64,000 nucleotides of DNA from Hyphomicrobiales bacterium (GTDB lineage Bacteria > Pseudomonadota > Alphaproteobacteria > Rhizobiales > Rhizobiaceae). Made by a program: the position numbers and the translations under genes. Positions 17,292-27,129 of the stretch are shown piece by piece (position 1 is the first letter of the stretch; every line of letters starts with the position of its first letter). The stretch covers positions 1 through 64,000 of the forward strand of contig UBQW01000011.1 in assembly GCA_900467745.1 (NCBI GenBank), given 5' to 3'. The notes under the pieces were generated by a model, which saw only the letters and a list, made by a program, of their open reading frames with translations, made no database searches and was not told where the DNA came from.

Positions 17292-18164
17292 TCAAGCGTG
17301 CGCCGACTCCCAGCCCAGCATCGCCCGCTTGCGCGTCAGCCCCCAGTGGTAGCCCGTCAGCGCGCCGCTCTTGCCGAGCGCCCGATGGCACGGCACCACG
17401 AAGGAGATCGGGTTGGCGCCCACTGCAGCCCCCACCGCCCGCATCGCCGTCGGTCGACCGATGTCGCTGGCGATGTCGCTATAGGTGACCGCCTTGCCGA
17501 AGGGGATCTTCAGCAGGCTCTCCCAGACCTGAACCTGGAAGTCAGTACCAATAAGCACCACGCGCAGCGGCTGCTCGGACGTCCAGCGGCCCGGTTCGAA
17601 GATGCGTGCCGCGTAAGGAGCCGTCGCCTCGCGATCCTCGACATACTCGGCGTTCGGCCAGCGGCAGGTCATGTCCTCGAGGCAGGCCGTCTCGCCGCCG
17701 ATATCTGCGAAGGCAAGGCCGGCGAGGCCGCGGTCGGTCGCCATGACCAGCGCGATGCCGAAGGGCGACGGGTGGAAGCCGTAGCGGATGGTGAGACCAC
17801 CGCCGCGCGCTTTCCATTCGCCGGGAGACATGGCTTCATGCGTGACGAAGAGATCGTGCAGCCGACCGGGGCCGGAGAGGCCGACCTCGAAGGAGGTCTC
17901 CAGCAAGGGCAGCTCCTCCTTGCGCAGCAGCCGCTTGGCATGATCGAGCGTCACCGCCTGCAGGAAGGCCTTGGGCGAAAGGCCGGCCCAGCGGGTGAAG
18001 GTCTTTTGCAGCTGCGTTGGTGATTGATTGAGGCGCATGGCGATCGCTTCCAGCGAAGGCTGCTCACGGTAATCCTCGGTGATCAGCTCGATCACCTGGC
18101 GGACGGTCTCGTAGTCGGGACCATCGGGCGTGATGTCTTGGTTCAGCTTGGCTACCATGTTCAT
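17292..18164 (-). CDS. AraC-type/methylated-DNA-protein-cysteine methyltransferase (short Ada)
   Basis: The 290-residue protein joins an AraC-type helix-turn-helix region (about 20-110) to an O6-methylguanine methyltransferase domain (about 130-290). The acceptor Cys is in VVPCHRALG. It repairs O6-alkylguanine by irreversible transfer to that Cys. E. coli Ada is about 354 residues because it begins with a zinc domain whose Cys senses methylphosphotriesters; that domain is absent here. The ATG at 18164 has AAGGAG upstream, and this ribosome site lies inside an exact palindrome (18171-18189). No alkB or alkA gene is adjacent. Confidence 0.88.
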   Translation of the reverse strand: MNMVAKLNQDITPDGPDYETVRQVIELITEDYREQPSLEAIAMRLNQSPTQLQKTFTRWAGLSPKAFLQAVTLDHAKRLLRKEELPLLETSFEVGLSGPGRLHDLFVTHEAMSPGEWKARGGGLTIRYGFHPSPFGIALVMATDRGLAGLAFADIGGETACLEDMTCRWPNAEYVEDREATAPYAARIFEPGRWTSEQPLRVVLIGTDFQVQVWESLLKIPFGKAVTYSDIASDIGRPTAMRAVGAAVGANPISFVVPCHRALGKSGALTGYHWGLTRKRAMLGWESAHA

Positions 18165-18170
18165 GATCTT

Positions 18171-18189
18171 TCTCCTTGTCACAAGGAGA
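18171..18189. promoter_or_regulatory. palindrome over the ribosome site of the ada-like gene
   Basis: TCTCCTTGT and ACAAGGAGA are exact inverted copies around a single C. On the minus strand the AAGGAG Shine-Dalgarno of the ada-like gene is one arm of it. It could be a protein-binding site or an mRNA hairpin that hides the ribosome site; the sequence cannot decide. Confidence 0.5.
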
Positions 18190-18244
18190 TAGTCAAGCGG
18201 CATCGTTGAAGCCACCCGATTCTTGCGCCTGAATTAGACGATTA

Positions 18245-18757
18245 TCAGATACGCTGCTTGACCGTCGCCAGCGCCCGCTTGAAGGCCTTGGCGAAACTTT
18301 CGCGATCATCCGGGTTGAGAAAGCCGCCAATATCCGTCGCCCGCCCCTGTCCGTAGATATGCATGGAGAGGATGCCGATCTCGTCGTGGCGGCGCACCGA
18401 AAAGCGTGTCCAGAACGGATTGAAGTGATGCTCGACCGTGCGCCCCGAAGGCGCAATCTTGCGGACCGCGATATCGGTGCGCGACACGGTCACCATCTCG
18501 CGTGCCCTGGCCGAGCGATAGTTCAGCCGAAAGGCGCCGTAGAGGAGCAGGAAATCGAGGCCGAAGAAGAAGCCGATCGGCCAGGCGCCGGTGGCGATGA
18601 AGAACAGGCCGTAGAGCAGGCAAACGCCACCCGACAGCAGCAGGAGCACCCTGAACCCCCTGCGGCCGAGAGACCGGTGGGGAAAGAGCTCGGCTGAAAA
18701 CACGGGCTGGTCCAAAACCGCCTGCTGACCAGCGCTGTCGGCGTTGCTTTCCATCAT
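18245..18757 (-). CDS. DUF2244 domain-containing membrane protein
   Basis: The 170-residue protein fits DUF2244: PHRSLG near residue 25, two close membrane segments (about 35-75), then a hydrophilic cytoplasmic part with the FNPFW and VRRHDE segments. Function is unknown; related proteins are small alphaproteobacterial membrane proteins. The start is uncertain. MMESN at 18757 is used, but an in-frame ATG at 18781 would overlap the nth start exactly in a CATG. It is divergent from nth. Confidence 0.78.
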   Translation of the reverse strand: MMESNADSAGQQAVLDQPVFSAELFPHRSLGRRGFRVLLLLSGGVCLLYGLFFIATGAWPIGFFFGLDFLLLYGAFRLNYRSARAREMVTVSRTDIAVRKIAPSGRTVEHHFNPFWTRFSVRRHDEIGILSMHIYGQGRATDIGGFLNPDDRESFAKAFKRALATVKQRI

Positions 18758-18779
18758 GGCTGCCGAGTATAGATTGTCC

Positions 18780-19562
18780 ATGTCCAGTCCGAAACTCAAA
18801 TCCTCCGCCACATCGTCGCGGCCCGAAAAACCTGTCGTTCGCCGCAAGAAGAAGGCGAGCGTCCGCTCCGTCTATAGCGAGGCCGAGCGCGAGGAGATGT
18901 TCCGCCGCTTCTCCGTGCAGCGGCCGGAGCCGAAGGGCGAGCTCGAGCACTCCAACCCGTTCACGCTCGTCGTTGCCGTGGCGCTCTCGGCGCAGGCGAC
19001 CGATGCCGGCGTCAACAAGGCGACGCGCGCGCTCTTCAAGGTGGCCGATACGCCCCAGAAGATGCTGGATCTCGGCGAGGAGAAGGTGCGCGACTACATC
19101 AAGACGATCGGGCTCTATCGCAACAAGGCGAAGAACGTGATCGCCCTGTCGCGCATGCTGGTCGATGTCTTCGGCGGCGTGGTGCCTCAGAAGCGCGACG
19201 AGCTGGTGATGCTCCCGGGTGTCGGCCGCAAGACCGCCAATGTCGTGCTCTCCATGGCCTTCGGCCAGGCGACCATGGCGGTCGACACGCATATCTTCCG
19301 CATCGCCAACCGCATCAGGCTGGCGCCGGGCAAGACCCCCGACGAGGTGGAGGAGCGGCTGATGAAGGTGGTGCCGAAGCACTACCTCTACCACGCCCAT
19401 CACTGGCTCATCCTGCACGGCCGCTACACCTGCAAGGCCCGCCGCGCCGAATGCGAACACTGCGTCATCGCCGATCTCTGTCGCTCGCCCGAAAAGAGCT
19501 GCGACATCCCGGCGCCGCTGGTCGAGCTACCACCGCAGGTGATCGGCGAGGCTGTTGACTAA
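18780..19562 (+). CDS. nth: endonuclease III
   Basis: This bifunctional base-excision-repair glycosylase/AP lyase removes oxidised pyrimidines. The helix-hairpin-helix LPGVGRKTANVVL carries the catalytic Lys, and VDTHIFR supplies the catalytic Asp. The [4Fe-4S] cluster cysteines are spaced C-X6-C-X2-C-X5-C (CKARRAECEHC...LC). An extra basic N-terminal tail of about 40 residues precedes the conserved core. The start ATG at 18780 leaves a very short or overlapping junction with the divergent DUF2244 gene. It converges with the CysZ-like gene three bases downstream. Confidence 0.96.
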   Translation: MSSPKLKSSATSSRPEKPVVRRKKKASVRSVYSEAEREEMFRRFSVQRPEPKGELEHSNPFTLVVAVALSAQATDAGVNKATRALFKVADTPQKMLDLGEEKVRDYIKTIGLYRNKAKNVIALSRMLVDVFGGVVPQKRDELVMLPGVGRKTANVVLSMAFGQATMAVDTHIFRIANRIRLAPGKTPDEVEERLMKVVPKHYLYHAHHWLILHGRYTCKARRAECEHCVIADLCRSPEKSCDIPAPLVELPPQVIGEAVD

Positions 19563-19565
19563 GGA

Positions 19566-20279
19566 CTAGCCCCGGACGCCGAGTTCCTTGCGCGAGAGCA
19601 GCTTGTGCAGATGCACCATCATGCCCGCGGCAAACAGCGGCGTCAAAAGGTTGACGATCGGGATAGCCAGGAACGCGGTGATCACGAGGCCGGCGAGAAA
19701 TACCGTCGGCGCATGTTTCTGGCGGAAGAGCCGCGCTTCGGCGGGCGGGCGGAAGCGCATGGCGGCGAACTCGAAGAATTCCCGGCCGAGCAGGTAGCCG
19801 TTGACCAGGAAGAAGGCGACGAGGTTGACGCCGGGGATGAACAGCAGGAACAGCGCCACGATGTTGCCGACGATGACGACGCCGAGGAACTTGATCGAGC
19901 TCAGCATGGCCGGGCCGAGCGGCATGGCGGTGCCGGGCACGTCGTCGGGATAATCGCGCTTTTCCACCACGTCGGCGACATCGTCGAGAAACAGGCCGGC
20001 GATCAATGCCGTCACCGGCGACAGCAGAAGTGCCAGCCCCAACGCCAGTCCGATCCCTGCCATGATGGCGAAGACGAAGCCCAGCCAGCCTGCCCAATCG
20101 GGCATCGCGGGAAAGAAGCTGGCGATCCAGGGAAACACGAAAGCCATGAAGGCGCTGCGCAGTGCCAGCCACAGGCCGATCAGCGCGAGCACAGTCAGCC
20201 CGAGCACTTTCCAGAACACCGACCGCGTTTCCGGGGCAAAGAGATTGGTGATGGAAAGGCGCGCCGCTTCGAGGATCAT
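19566..20279 (-). CDS. EI24/CysZ-like membrane protein
   Basis: The 237-residue protein has several long hydrophobic segments (about 20-50, 60-95, 135-165, 190-225) and matches the EI24 domain family that includes sulfate permease CysZ. The central DDVADVVEKRDYP loop is typical of alphaproteobacterial members. The sulfate role is family knowledge and not proven here, because no cys genes are near. The ATG at 20279 has GGAG upstream; longer extensions are unlikely. Confidence 0.8.
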   Translation of the reverse strand: MILEAARLSITNLFAPETRSVFWKVLGLTVLALIGLWLALRSAFMAFVFPWIASFFPAMPDWAGWLGFVFAIMAGIGLALGLALLLSPVTALIAGLFLDDVADVVEKRDYPDDVPGTAMPLGPAMLSSIKFLGVVIVGNIVALFLLFIPGVNLVAFFLVNGYLLGREFFEFAAMRFRPPAEARLFRQKHAPTVFLAGLVITAFLAIPIVNLLTPLFAAGMMVHLHKLLSRKELGVRG

Positions 20280-20498
20280 GGTGACGTCTCCGGTTGTGGC
20301 GATGATGTAGGAATCTGATCTTTGAACGGCAAGGCTGAAATTATTTCGCCGGATTGAGGGAATTGTTGTTCGAAAGCCTTTCATAATATATATTTAAATC
20401 AGCATCTAAGATTACTTGCAGGGCGCTCCGAATATTTGCGGACGCAAGGATTTGTTTCAAGCAGACAGGAAACATCACCCAAAATCGGGACAGCTGCC

Positions 20499-21353
20499 GT
20501 GGAAGACTTTGTTCAGAAGCTCCGCCAATACGCGAAATCCGGCACGCCCGCCGAACGTCGCATCGCGAAATATTTCACCGAACACTTGAGTGATCTTCCG
20601 TTCGAAACGGCAGCCTCGGTGGCCGATCGGCTGGACCTGAGCCCGATGACCGTCGGCCGCTTCCTGCGGGCGCTTGGCTATCAGGGGCTCGATAGCGTCA
20701 AGGTGCAGATCCGCGACGTCGCCGGTGTCTCGGCCACGCAGATGCAGGCCTCGATGTCGGAACTGCAGGTCGATGCCGCCGATGGCAAGCCGCTCGCCGT
20801 GCTGGTCGCCGAGCAGATCCAGGCGCTGCATCACATCTATCATCTCACCGGACAGCAGCACTGGAGCGACGCCGTGGCGATGATCCGCGCGGCAAGCGAG
20901 GTGTTCATCGCCACCCATGTCTCGCAGGCGAGCTTCGCCACGCATTTCAGCCAGCGCCTCACCCAGGCGCGTGATGGCGTGCATGCGCTCGACGGCAGCG
21001 GAAACCGCTTTGCCGAGCTCTTCGCGCGCGTCAGTGGCGAAGGCGCGCTGCTTGTGATCATCGACAGCCAGCGGTTCAAGAAGGCCCGTCTGCTCGCGCG
21101 CATCGCCCGGCGCTACGGATACAAGGTCGTGCTCATCAGCGCCCAGAGCGCCAACTGGGTGCTCGACCAGGCCAATCTCATCCTGCCGCTCCCTCCGACC
21201 CGGCCGGGAGAGCAGGACAACCTGCCGCCGGTGATCGCGCTTCTCGACTGTCTATCCTCGGCGGTTGTCAGCGCTGTCGGTGACGAGGCCGTCGCGCGTG
21301 CGAGCCGCATGACCGAATTCAGCGTAATGCTCGGCGAAGAGCCCAACCGGTAG
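20499..21353 (+). CDS. MurR/RpiR family transcriptional regulator
   Basis: The protein has an N-terminal RpiR helix-turn-helix (about residues 18-70, with DLSPMTVGRFLRALG) and a C-terminal SIS sugar-phosphate-binding domain (about 115-270). Such regulators sense sugar phosphates. The GTG at 20499 has CGGGA upstream and starts directly at the family's usual N-terminus; a TTG at 20436 would add 21 residues. It converges on the FGGY kinase gene that ends the polyol operon (11-bp gap), so it may sense a product of that kinase (inference). Confidence 0.88.
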   Translation: MEDFVQKLRQYAKSGTPAERRIAKYFTEHLSDLPFETAASVADRLDLSPMTVGRFLRALGYQGLDSVKVQIRDVAGVSATQMQASMSELQVDAADGKPLAVLVAEQIQALHHIYHLTGQQHWSDAVAMIRAASEVFIATHVSQASFATHFSQRLTQARDGVHALDGSGNRFAELFARVSGEGALLVIIDSQRFKKARLLARIARRYGYKVVLISAQSANWVLDQANLILPLPPTRPGEQDNLPPVIALLDCLSSAVVSAVGDEAVARASRMTEFSVMLGEEPNR

Positions 21354-21364
21354 CGATCCGAAAT

Positions 21365-22948
21365 CTATTCCATCGCCTCGAGCTCGGCGCGATGGCGATA
21401 CATGGCGAGCAGCCGGCGGTAATCGCGATCGTAAAGCGCGCGCTTGCTCTCGTCGGGCACATGCACGTCGCCGCCGGGATACATGGCCGAACCCGCCTTG
21501 GCGAGATCAGCATGCAGGCCGCAAGCGACGGAGGCCGCCATCGCGGTGCCGAGAAGCACCGCCTCGTTCATCTTCGGCACCACGACCTTGCAGCCGGTCG
21601 CATCCGAATAGAGCTCCATCAGCACAGGGTTCTTCACATGCCCGCCTGCCACATGCAGCGTGTCGGGCGCGTAGCCATATTCCTTCATCCGCTCGAGGAT
21701 ATGGCGGATGCCGAGCGCGATCGCCACGCCGGTGCGCCAGTAGAGCGCGCAGAGCCCGTCGAAAGAGGTGTCGAGCGTCAGCCCGCTGACGGTGCCGACC
21801 GCATGCGGGTCGGCAAGCGGCGAGCGGTTGCCGTGGAAATCGGGCAGCACGAAAATCCTGGCGCCGAAGGCATCGCCCTCTTCCGCGCGCAGCTGCGAGA
21901 TCCGCGACACGATCTTCTGGTGAAGCGCCGCCGTCGGCTCGCCCCCGGCCGCATGCATCCGGACGACATGGTCGAGCAGAGCCCCCGTCGCCGACTGCCC
22001 GGCCTCGACGAGCCAGGTGCCGGGGAATACGGCTTCGTAATAGGGTCCCCACATGCCGTGGCTCGGGCGCCGCTTGCGCGAGAACGAGACGATGCAGCTC
22101 GACGTGCCGGCGATCAGCGCCAGCTGCCGTTCCAGCCGTTCCGGATCATGCGCGTCGCCGCCGAGCGTTCCGAGCGCGCCGGCATAGGCGTCGATCATGC
22201 CGGCGGAGACGTGACAGGAAGTGGTGAGCCCCAGCGCCGAGGCCGCCTCTTTCGTCAGCGTGCCGACGCTGCCGCCGACGGCAACGGTGTCGTCAGGCAG
22301 CTGCCCGCGCGCCTGCAGATCATCAAGGCCGATCTGCTCGAGAAAATCCTTGCGCCAGCCATCATGGAGGTGGGCCAGATAGTTCCACTTGGATGTCAGC
22401 GTGCAGCGCGATCGTGCGAGCGAGCCGGTGGACTTCCAGGTCATGAAATCGGCGAGGTCGAAGAGATAGCCGGTGTTCGCCCATGTGCCGGGCAGCTTCT
22501 TCTTCAGCCACATCAGTTTCGGCATTTCCATCTCGGGCGACATGAAATGCCCGGAATGCTCCAGCACCTCGTGGCCGGTCGCCGTGCAGAAATCCGCCTC
22601 CTTCAACGCCCGGTGATCGAGCCAGACGATGGTGTCGAAACGACGCTCACCGCCGGTCGACACGCTGATTTGCCCGCCATCGATATCCCGAACCACAAGC
22701 GAACAGGTGCCATCGAAACCGATCGCGCCGATGCTCTCGGGTGTGGCCCCCGATTGCTCCATCGCGCGGCGCACGGCGATGCACACGGCAGACCATATAT
22801 CTTCAGAGTCGTGCTCGGCGTGGTTTTCGCGGGGCCGGTTCATGATGATCGGATGATCGGCCTTGCCCAGCAGCTGGCCGCGCGCATCGAAGACGCCGGC
22901 GCGTGCGCTGCCCGTGCCGATATCAACAGCAACCACATGCTGAGGCAT
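21365..22948 (-). CDS. FGGY-family pentulose kinase
   Basis: The 527-residue protein is a FGGY sugar kinase with the ATPase-fold phosphate loop DIGTGSARAG at residues 9-18, the GFDGTCS segment near residue 76, and the C-terminal VAGGHVKNPVLMEL adenosine motif. Length and these motifs match the ribulokinase/ribitol-kinase subgroup and not xylulokinase. It is the last gene of the smo/mtlK operon, and its ATG overlaps the stop of the HAD gene (TAATG). It would phosphorylate a ketose made by the polyol dehydrogenase, or an unrelated pentulose; the substrate is not determined. Confidence 0.87.
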   Translation of the reverse strand: MPQHVVAVDIGTGSARAGVFDARGQLLGKADHPIIMNRPRENHAEHDSEDIWSAVCIAVRRAMEQSGATPESIGAIGFDGTCSLVVRDIDGGQISVSTGGERRFDTIVWLDHRALKEADFCTATGHEVLEHSGHFMSPEMEMPKLMWLKKKLPGTWANTGYLFDLADFMTWKSTGSLARSRCTLTSKWNYLAHLHDGWRKDFLEQIGLDDLQARGQLPDDTVAVGGSVGTLTKEAASALGLTTSCHVSAGMIDAYAGALGTLGGDAHDPERLERQLALIAGTSSCIVSFSRKRRPSHGMWGPYYEAVFPGTWLVEAGQSATGALLDHVVRMHAAGGEPTAALHQKIVSRISQLRAEEGDAFGARIFVLPDFHGNRSPLADPHAVGTVSGLTLDTSFDGLCALYWRTGVAIALGIRHILERMKEYGYAPDTLHVAGGHVKNPVLMELYSDATGCKVVVPKMNEAVLLGTAMAASVACGLHADLAKAGSAMYPGGDVHVPDESKRALYDRDYRRLLAMYRHRAELEAME

Positions 22949-23637
22949 TAAAGGTCGTTCCCGTCCCGCTGATGTTTTTTGATAAGGTGGATCAAATCCG
23001 GCATGACGTCAAACGTAGCGTCGGGGGAAAGGCGGTCAAGCTCGTCGCGATAGCCGGCGAAATTGGCATGCGAGCCACCGGTGAAGGCAAACACCGTCAT
23101 GCCGGCGGCCTTGGCGGCCTCGATGCCGGCGGGGCTGTCCTCGATCACCACGCAATTGGCGGGATCGACCTGCATCTGTTTCGCGGCATGCAGAAAGAGA
23201 TCCGGCGCCGGCTTGCCGTTCTTCACCATCGAGGCGCTGAAGATATTGGGCAGCCGGTCGATCAGCCCGGTGACGGTGAGCGACAGACGGATACGCTCCA
23301 CCTGGCTGGACGAGGCGACGCAGCAGGGAATGTCGAGCGCATCGATCGTATCCGCGATGCCTGCGATCGGTTTGAGCTCGGTGCGAAAGCGTGCATAGAG
23401 ATCGGTACGGATCTGCTCAAGGAAGGCTTCGCCGGGATGGACGTTATATTCCGTCTTCATCGTCTCGATCACGGTCGCGAGGCTGCGCCCGAGAAAGCGG
23501 CCATACACCTCGTCCTCGGTGATCGGCACGGTGAGATCGTTCATGGCCTTGACGAGAACGGTGACGGAGATCGGCTCGCTGTCGACGAGGACGCCGTCGC
23601 AGTCGAAGATCACAAGCCGTGTTTCAGCATCAGCCAT
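22948..23637 (-). CDS. HAD-IA family hydrolase
   Basis: The 229-residue protein is a HAD phosphatase/phosphomutase: motif I is FDCDGVLVDSEP (nucleophile Asp near residue 11), motif II VASSS near residue 110, motif III Lys in KNGKPAPD, and motif IV VIEDSPAG. The cap is the alpha-helical type of the beta-phosphoglucomutase/GPH group. Placed between mtlK and a kinase gene it may remove toxic sugar phosphates or interconvert them. Its stop overlaps the kinase start, so both are translated together. Confidence 0.87.
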   Translation of the reverse strand: MADAETRLVIFDCDGVLVDSEPISVTVLVKAMNDLTVPITEDEVYGRFLGRSLATVIETMKTEYNVHPGEAFLEQIRTDLYARFRTELKPIAGIADTIDALDIPCCVASSSQVERIRLSLTVTGLIDRLPNIFSASMVKNGKPAPDLFLHAAKQMQVDPANCVVIEDSPAGIEAAKAAGMTVFAFTGGSHANFAGYRDELDRLSPDATFDVMPDLIHLIKKHQRDGNDL

Positions 23638-23686
23638 GACACATCCAATCAGGGTTCAAGACATTGCAGGCAAAGATGGGTGGATA

Positions 23687-23707
23687 GCGGCGGGGAGCGC
23701 CCGCCGC
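23687..23707. other. intercistronic stem-loop between mtlK and HAD genes
   Basis: Perfect 8-bp arms GCGGCGGG / CCCGCCGC close a 5-base loop just after the mtlK stop. No T run follows, so mRNA 3'-end protection is likelier than termination. Confidence 0.45.
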
Positions 23708-23714
23708 CTGATGC

Positions 23715-25196
23715 TTATGCCGCGAGCTTGTTGTCGAGGTAAAGCTGCAGCGTCTCGCGCGTGCCCTTTTCCCACAGCGTCTTCAGCGCGTGCGCGAAGC
23801 GCTTGCGGAAGAGCTCCGACTTGGCGACCTCGCCGAAGATGTCGTCGAAGGCAAGGAAGGCCATCGGGTCGTCCTTGGCCTTGATGGCGGCGGCATGCAG
23901 CCGGTCGGCGCTGGCATCGTTGAAGACGATGTCCTGGCCGGTATCGGTCTTGCCGGCGAAGTAGCGGCACCAGAGAGCCGAAACCAGCGACAGGCCGATC
24001 ACGTCGCGACCCTGGTTCAGGTTGTCGAGCGTCGACGGCAGAATGAACTTCGGCTGGCGGTTGGAGCCGTCCTGCGCCAGGCGCGGGATGGTGTCGGCGA
24101 TCTTCGGGTTGAGCAGGCGATGCTCGATCAGCGCGAAGTAATCCGTCAGCGACGTGTTCGGCACCGGCGGCACGATCGGGATGATCTCGTCCTTCTCAAG
24201 CTTGGCGAGGAAGGCGCGGATCAGCGGGTCTTCCATCGAGTCGTGCACGAAATGGATGTCCATCAGCGCCGCCGGATAGGCGATCGCCGCATGGCCGCCG
24301 TTGAGGATACGGATCTTCATGTGCTCGTAGGGCGTGACATCGGGCACGAAGGTGACGCCGACATTCTCCAGCGCCGGGCGGCCGGCGGTGAACTTGTCTT
24401 CCAGCACCCACTGCTTGAATTCTTCGCAATAGACGGGCCAGTTGTCCTCAATATCGAAGACGTCCTTGAGCAGATCGATCTCGCGCTGGCCGGTGGCCGG
24501 CGTGATGCGGTCGACCATGGCGTTCGGGAAGGCGACATTGGCCTTGATCCACTCGGCGAAGGCAGGATCCGACAGCGCCGCCGTGCCGACCACCGCATTG
24601 CGGGTGACGACGCCATTGTGCGGAATGTTATCGCAGGACATGACGGTGAACGGCACGAGGCCCTTGTCCTTGCGCGCCTTGAGACCCGCGACGATCAGGC
24701 CGAACACGGTCTTCGGAGCAGACGGGTTCTTTCCGTCGGCCGCGATTGCCGGATGATCAGGATTGAACTTGCCCGACGCGTCGATGAAATACCCACCCTC
24801 GGTGATCGTCATCGAGACGATGCGGATTTCCGGGTCGGCGAGCTTTGCGATGATGGTCTTGGCGTCGCCAACGGGCAGGATGTCGATCATCGGCGCGGTG
24901 ACGCGCGCCGAGGTCTTGTTGTTGTCCTGCTCGACGACGGTTGTCAGAAAGTCCTGGGCGGCGAGCTTGTCGCGCATGGCGGCATCGGACGGCAGGATGC
25001 CGGCGCCGATGATCGCCCAGTCGTGAGCCTCGCCCTTGTTGAACAGGTCGTCGAGATAGATTGCCTGGTGGGCGCGGTGGAAGTTGCCGACGCCGAAGTG
25101 CACGATGCCCGCCTTCAGCGACGCCCGCTCATAGGCCGGTACGGCGGCTGTCTTTGCCGCGTCGGAAAGCGTTGCCAGCGATAGTTTGCACGTCAT
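23715..25196 (-). CDS. mtlK: mannitol dehydrogenase family protein
   Basis: The 493-residue polyol dehydrogenase belongs to the long-chain mannitol dehydrogenase family, which oxidises D-mannitol, D-arabinitol or D-sorbitol to the ketose with NAD. The N-terminal nucleotide motif HFGVGNFHRAHQ is near residue 33, and the catalytic Lys-Asn-His region appears as KIRILNGGHAAIAY near residue 300. No signal peptide is present. It lies directly downstream of smoK in the polyol operon, the position mtlK holds in rhizobial and Rhodobacter smo operons, although the smoS sorbitol dehydrogenase usually found beside it is absent. Confidence 0.92.
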   Translation of the reverse strand: MTCKLSLATLSDAAKTAAVPAYERASLKAGIVHFGVGNFHRAHQAIYLDDLFNKGEAHDWAIIGAGILPSDAAMRDKLAAQDFLTTVVEQDNNKTSARVTAPMIDILPVGDAKTIIAKLADPEIRIVSMTITEGGYFIDASGKFNPDHPAIAADGKNPSAPKTVFGLIVAGLKARKDKGLVPFTVMSCDNIPHNGVVTRNAVVGTAALSDPAFAEWIKANVAFPNAMVDRITPATGQREIDLLKDVFDIEDNWPVYCEEFKQWVLEDKFTAGRPALENVGVTFVPDVTPYEHMKIRILNGGHAAIAYPAALMDIHFVHDSMEDPLIRAFLAKLEKDEIIPIVPPVPNTSLTDYFALIEHRLLNPKIADTIPRLAQDGSNRQPKFILPSTLDNLNQGRDVIGLSLVSALWCRYFAGKTDTGQDIVFNDASADRLHAAAIKAKDDPMAFLAFDDIFGEVAKSELFRKRFAHALKTLWEKGTRETLQLYLDNKLAA

Positions 25197-25298
25197 GTCT
25201 CAGTCCTCTTGAAGGTCTTCAGGGTCTAAAGACCCCGGTACTGGCGCGCCGGGCACCTCGTCCGGCACGCGCGCTCTTCCCCACCCCGGATGCCTTGC

Positions 25299-26279
<981 letters not shown>

Positions 26280-26297
26280 GTTTCTCTCCCTTGTTTC

Positions 26298-27128
26298 TTA
26301 TTTCACCGCGCCGAACGTCAGGCCGCGGACGAGTTGTTTCTGGCTGAACCAGCCGAGGATCAGGATCGGGGCGATTGCCATGGTCGATGCTGCCGAAAGC
26401 TTGGCGTAGAAAAGTCCTTCCGGGCTGGAATAGGAAGCGATGAACGTCGTCAGCGGCGCGGCCTTGGAGGCCGTGAGGTTGAGCGTCCAGAAGGCTTCGT
26501 TCCAGGACAGGATGATGTTGAGAAGAAGCGTCGAGGCGATGCCCGGCACCGCCATCGGCGTCAGCACGTAGATGATTTCCTTGCTGAGCGAGGCGCCATC
26601 CATGCGCGCCGCCTCAAGGATCTCGCCGGGGATTTCCTTGAAGTAGGTGTAGAGCATCCAGATGATGATCGGCAGGTTGATCAGCATCAGCACCACGACG
26701 AGGCCGATGCGGCTGTCGAGCAGCCCGGTGTTGCGGAAGAGCAGATAGATCGGGATCAGCGCGCCGACCGCCGGCATCATCTTGGTCGACAGCATCCACA
26801 TCAAGACGTCCTTGGTCCGCTTGGTCGGCGAGAACGCCATCGCCCAGGCGGACGGGACCGCGATGATCAGGCCGAGCAGCGTCGAGCCGAAGGAGATGAT
26901 CACCGAGTTCAGGAAGTGGCTGAAGTAGTTCGATCGGCTCTGCACCTCCAGATAGTTCTCCGTCGTCCAGTGGAAGAACAGGAACTGCGGCGGCGATGCG
27001 ATGGCGTCGGCTTCCGACTTGAAGCTGGTGAGAAAGGTCCACAGGATCGGGAAGAAGAGCACGATGCCGATGGTCCAGGCGACCGCCGTGACGATCACCT
27101 TGCGCTGGGTTGTGATGCGTCTGGCCAT
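26298..27128 (-). CDS. smoG: polyol ABC transporter permease
   Basis: The 276-residue permease has six membrane segments and the EAA loop (EAARMDGASLSKEI, about residue 185) that contacts the ATPase. It is the MalG-type partner of the importer. The ATG at 27128 lies one base after the stop of the other permease gene and has GGAGACTTGAG upstream, which excludes longer in-frame starts. Confidence 0.92.
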   Translation of the reverse strand: MARRITTQRKVIVTAVAWTIGIVLFFPILWTFLTSFKSEADAIASPPQFLFFHWTTENYLEVQSRSNYFSHFLNSVIISFGSTLLGLIIAVPSAWAMAFSPTKRTKDVLMWMLSTKMMPAVGALIPIYLLFRNTGLLDSRIGLVVVLMLINLPIIIWMLYTYFKEIPGEILEAARMDGASLSKEIIYVLTPMAVPGIASTLLLNIILSWNEAFWTLNLTASKAAPLTTFIASYSSPEGLFYAKLSAASTMAIAPILILGWFSQKQLVRGLTFGAVK

Positions 27129-27129
27129 C

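Noticed and set aside
25197..25298. Terminator between smoK and mtlK
   Set aside because: Short dyads such as GGGTCT/AGACCC exist but have a 2-base loop and no T run.
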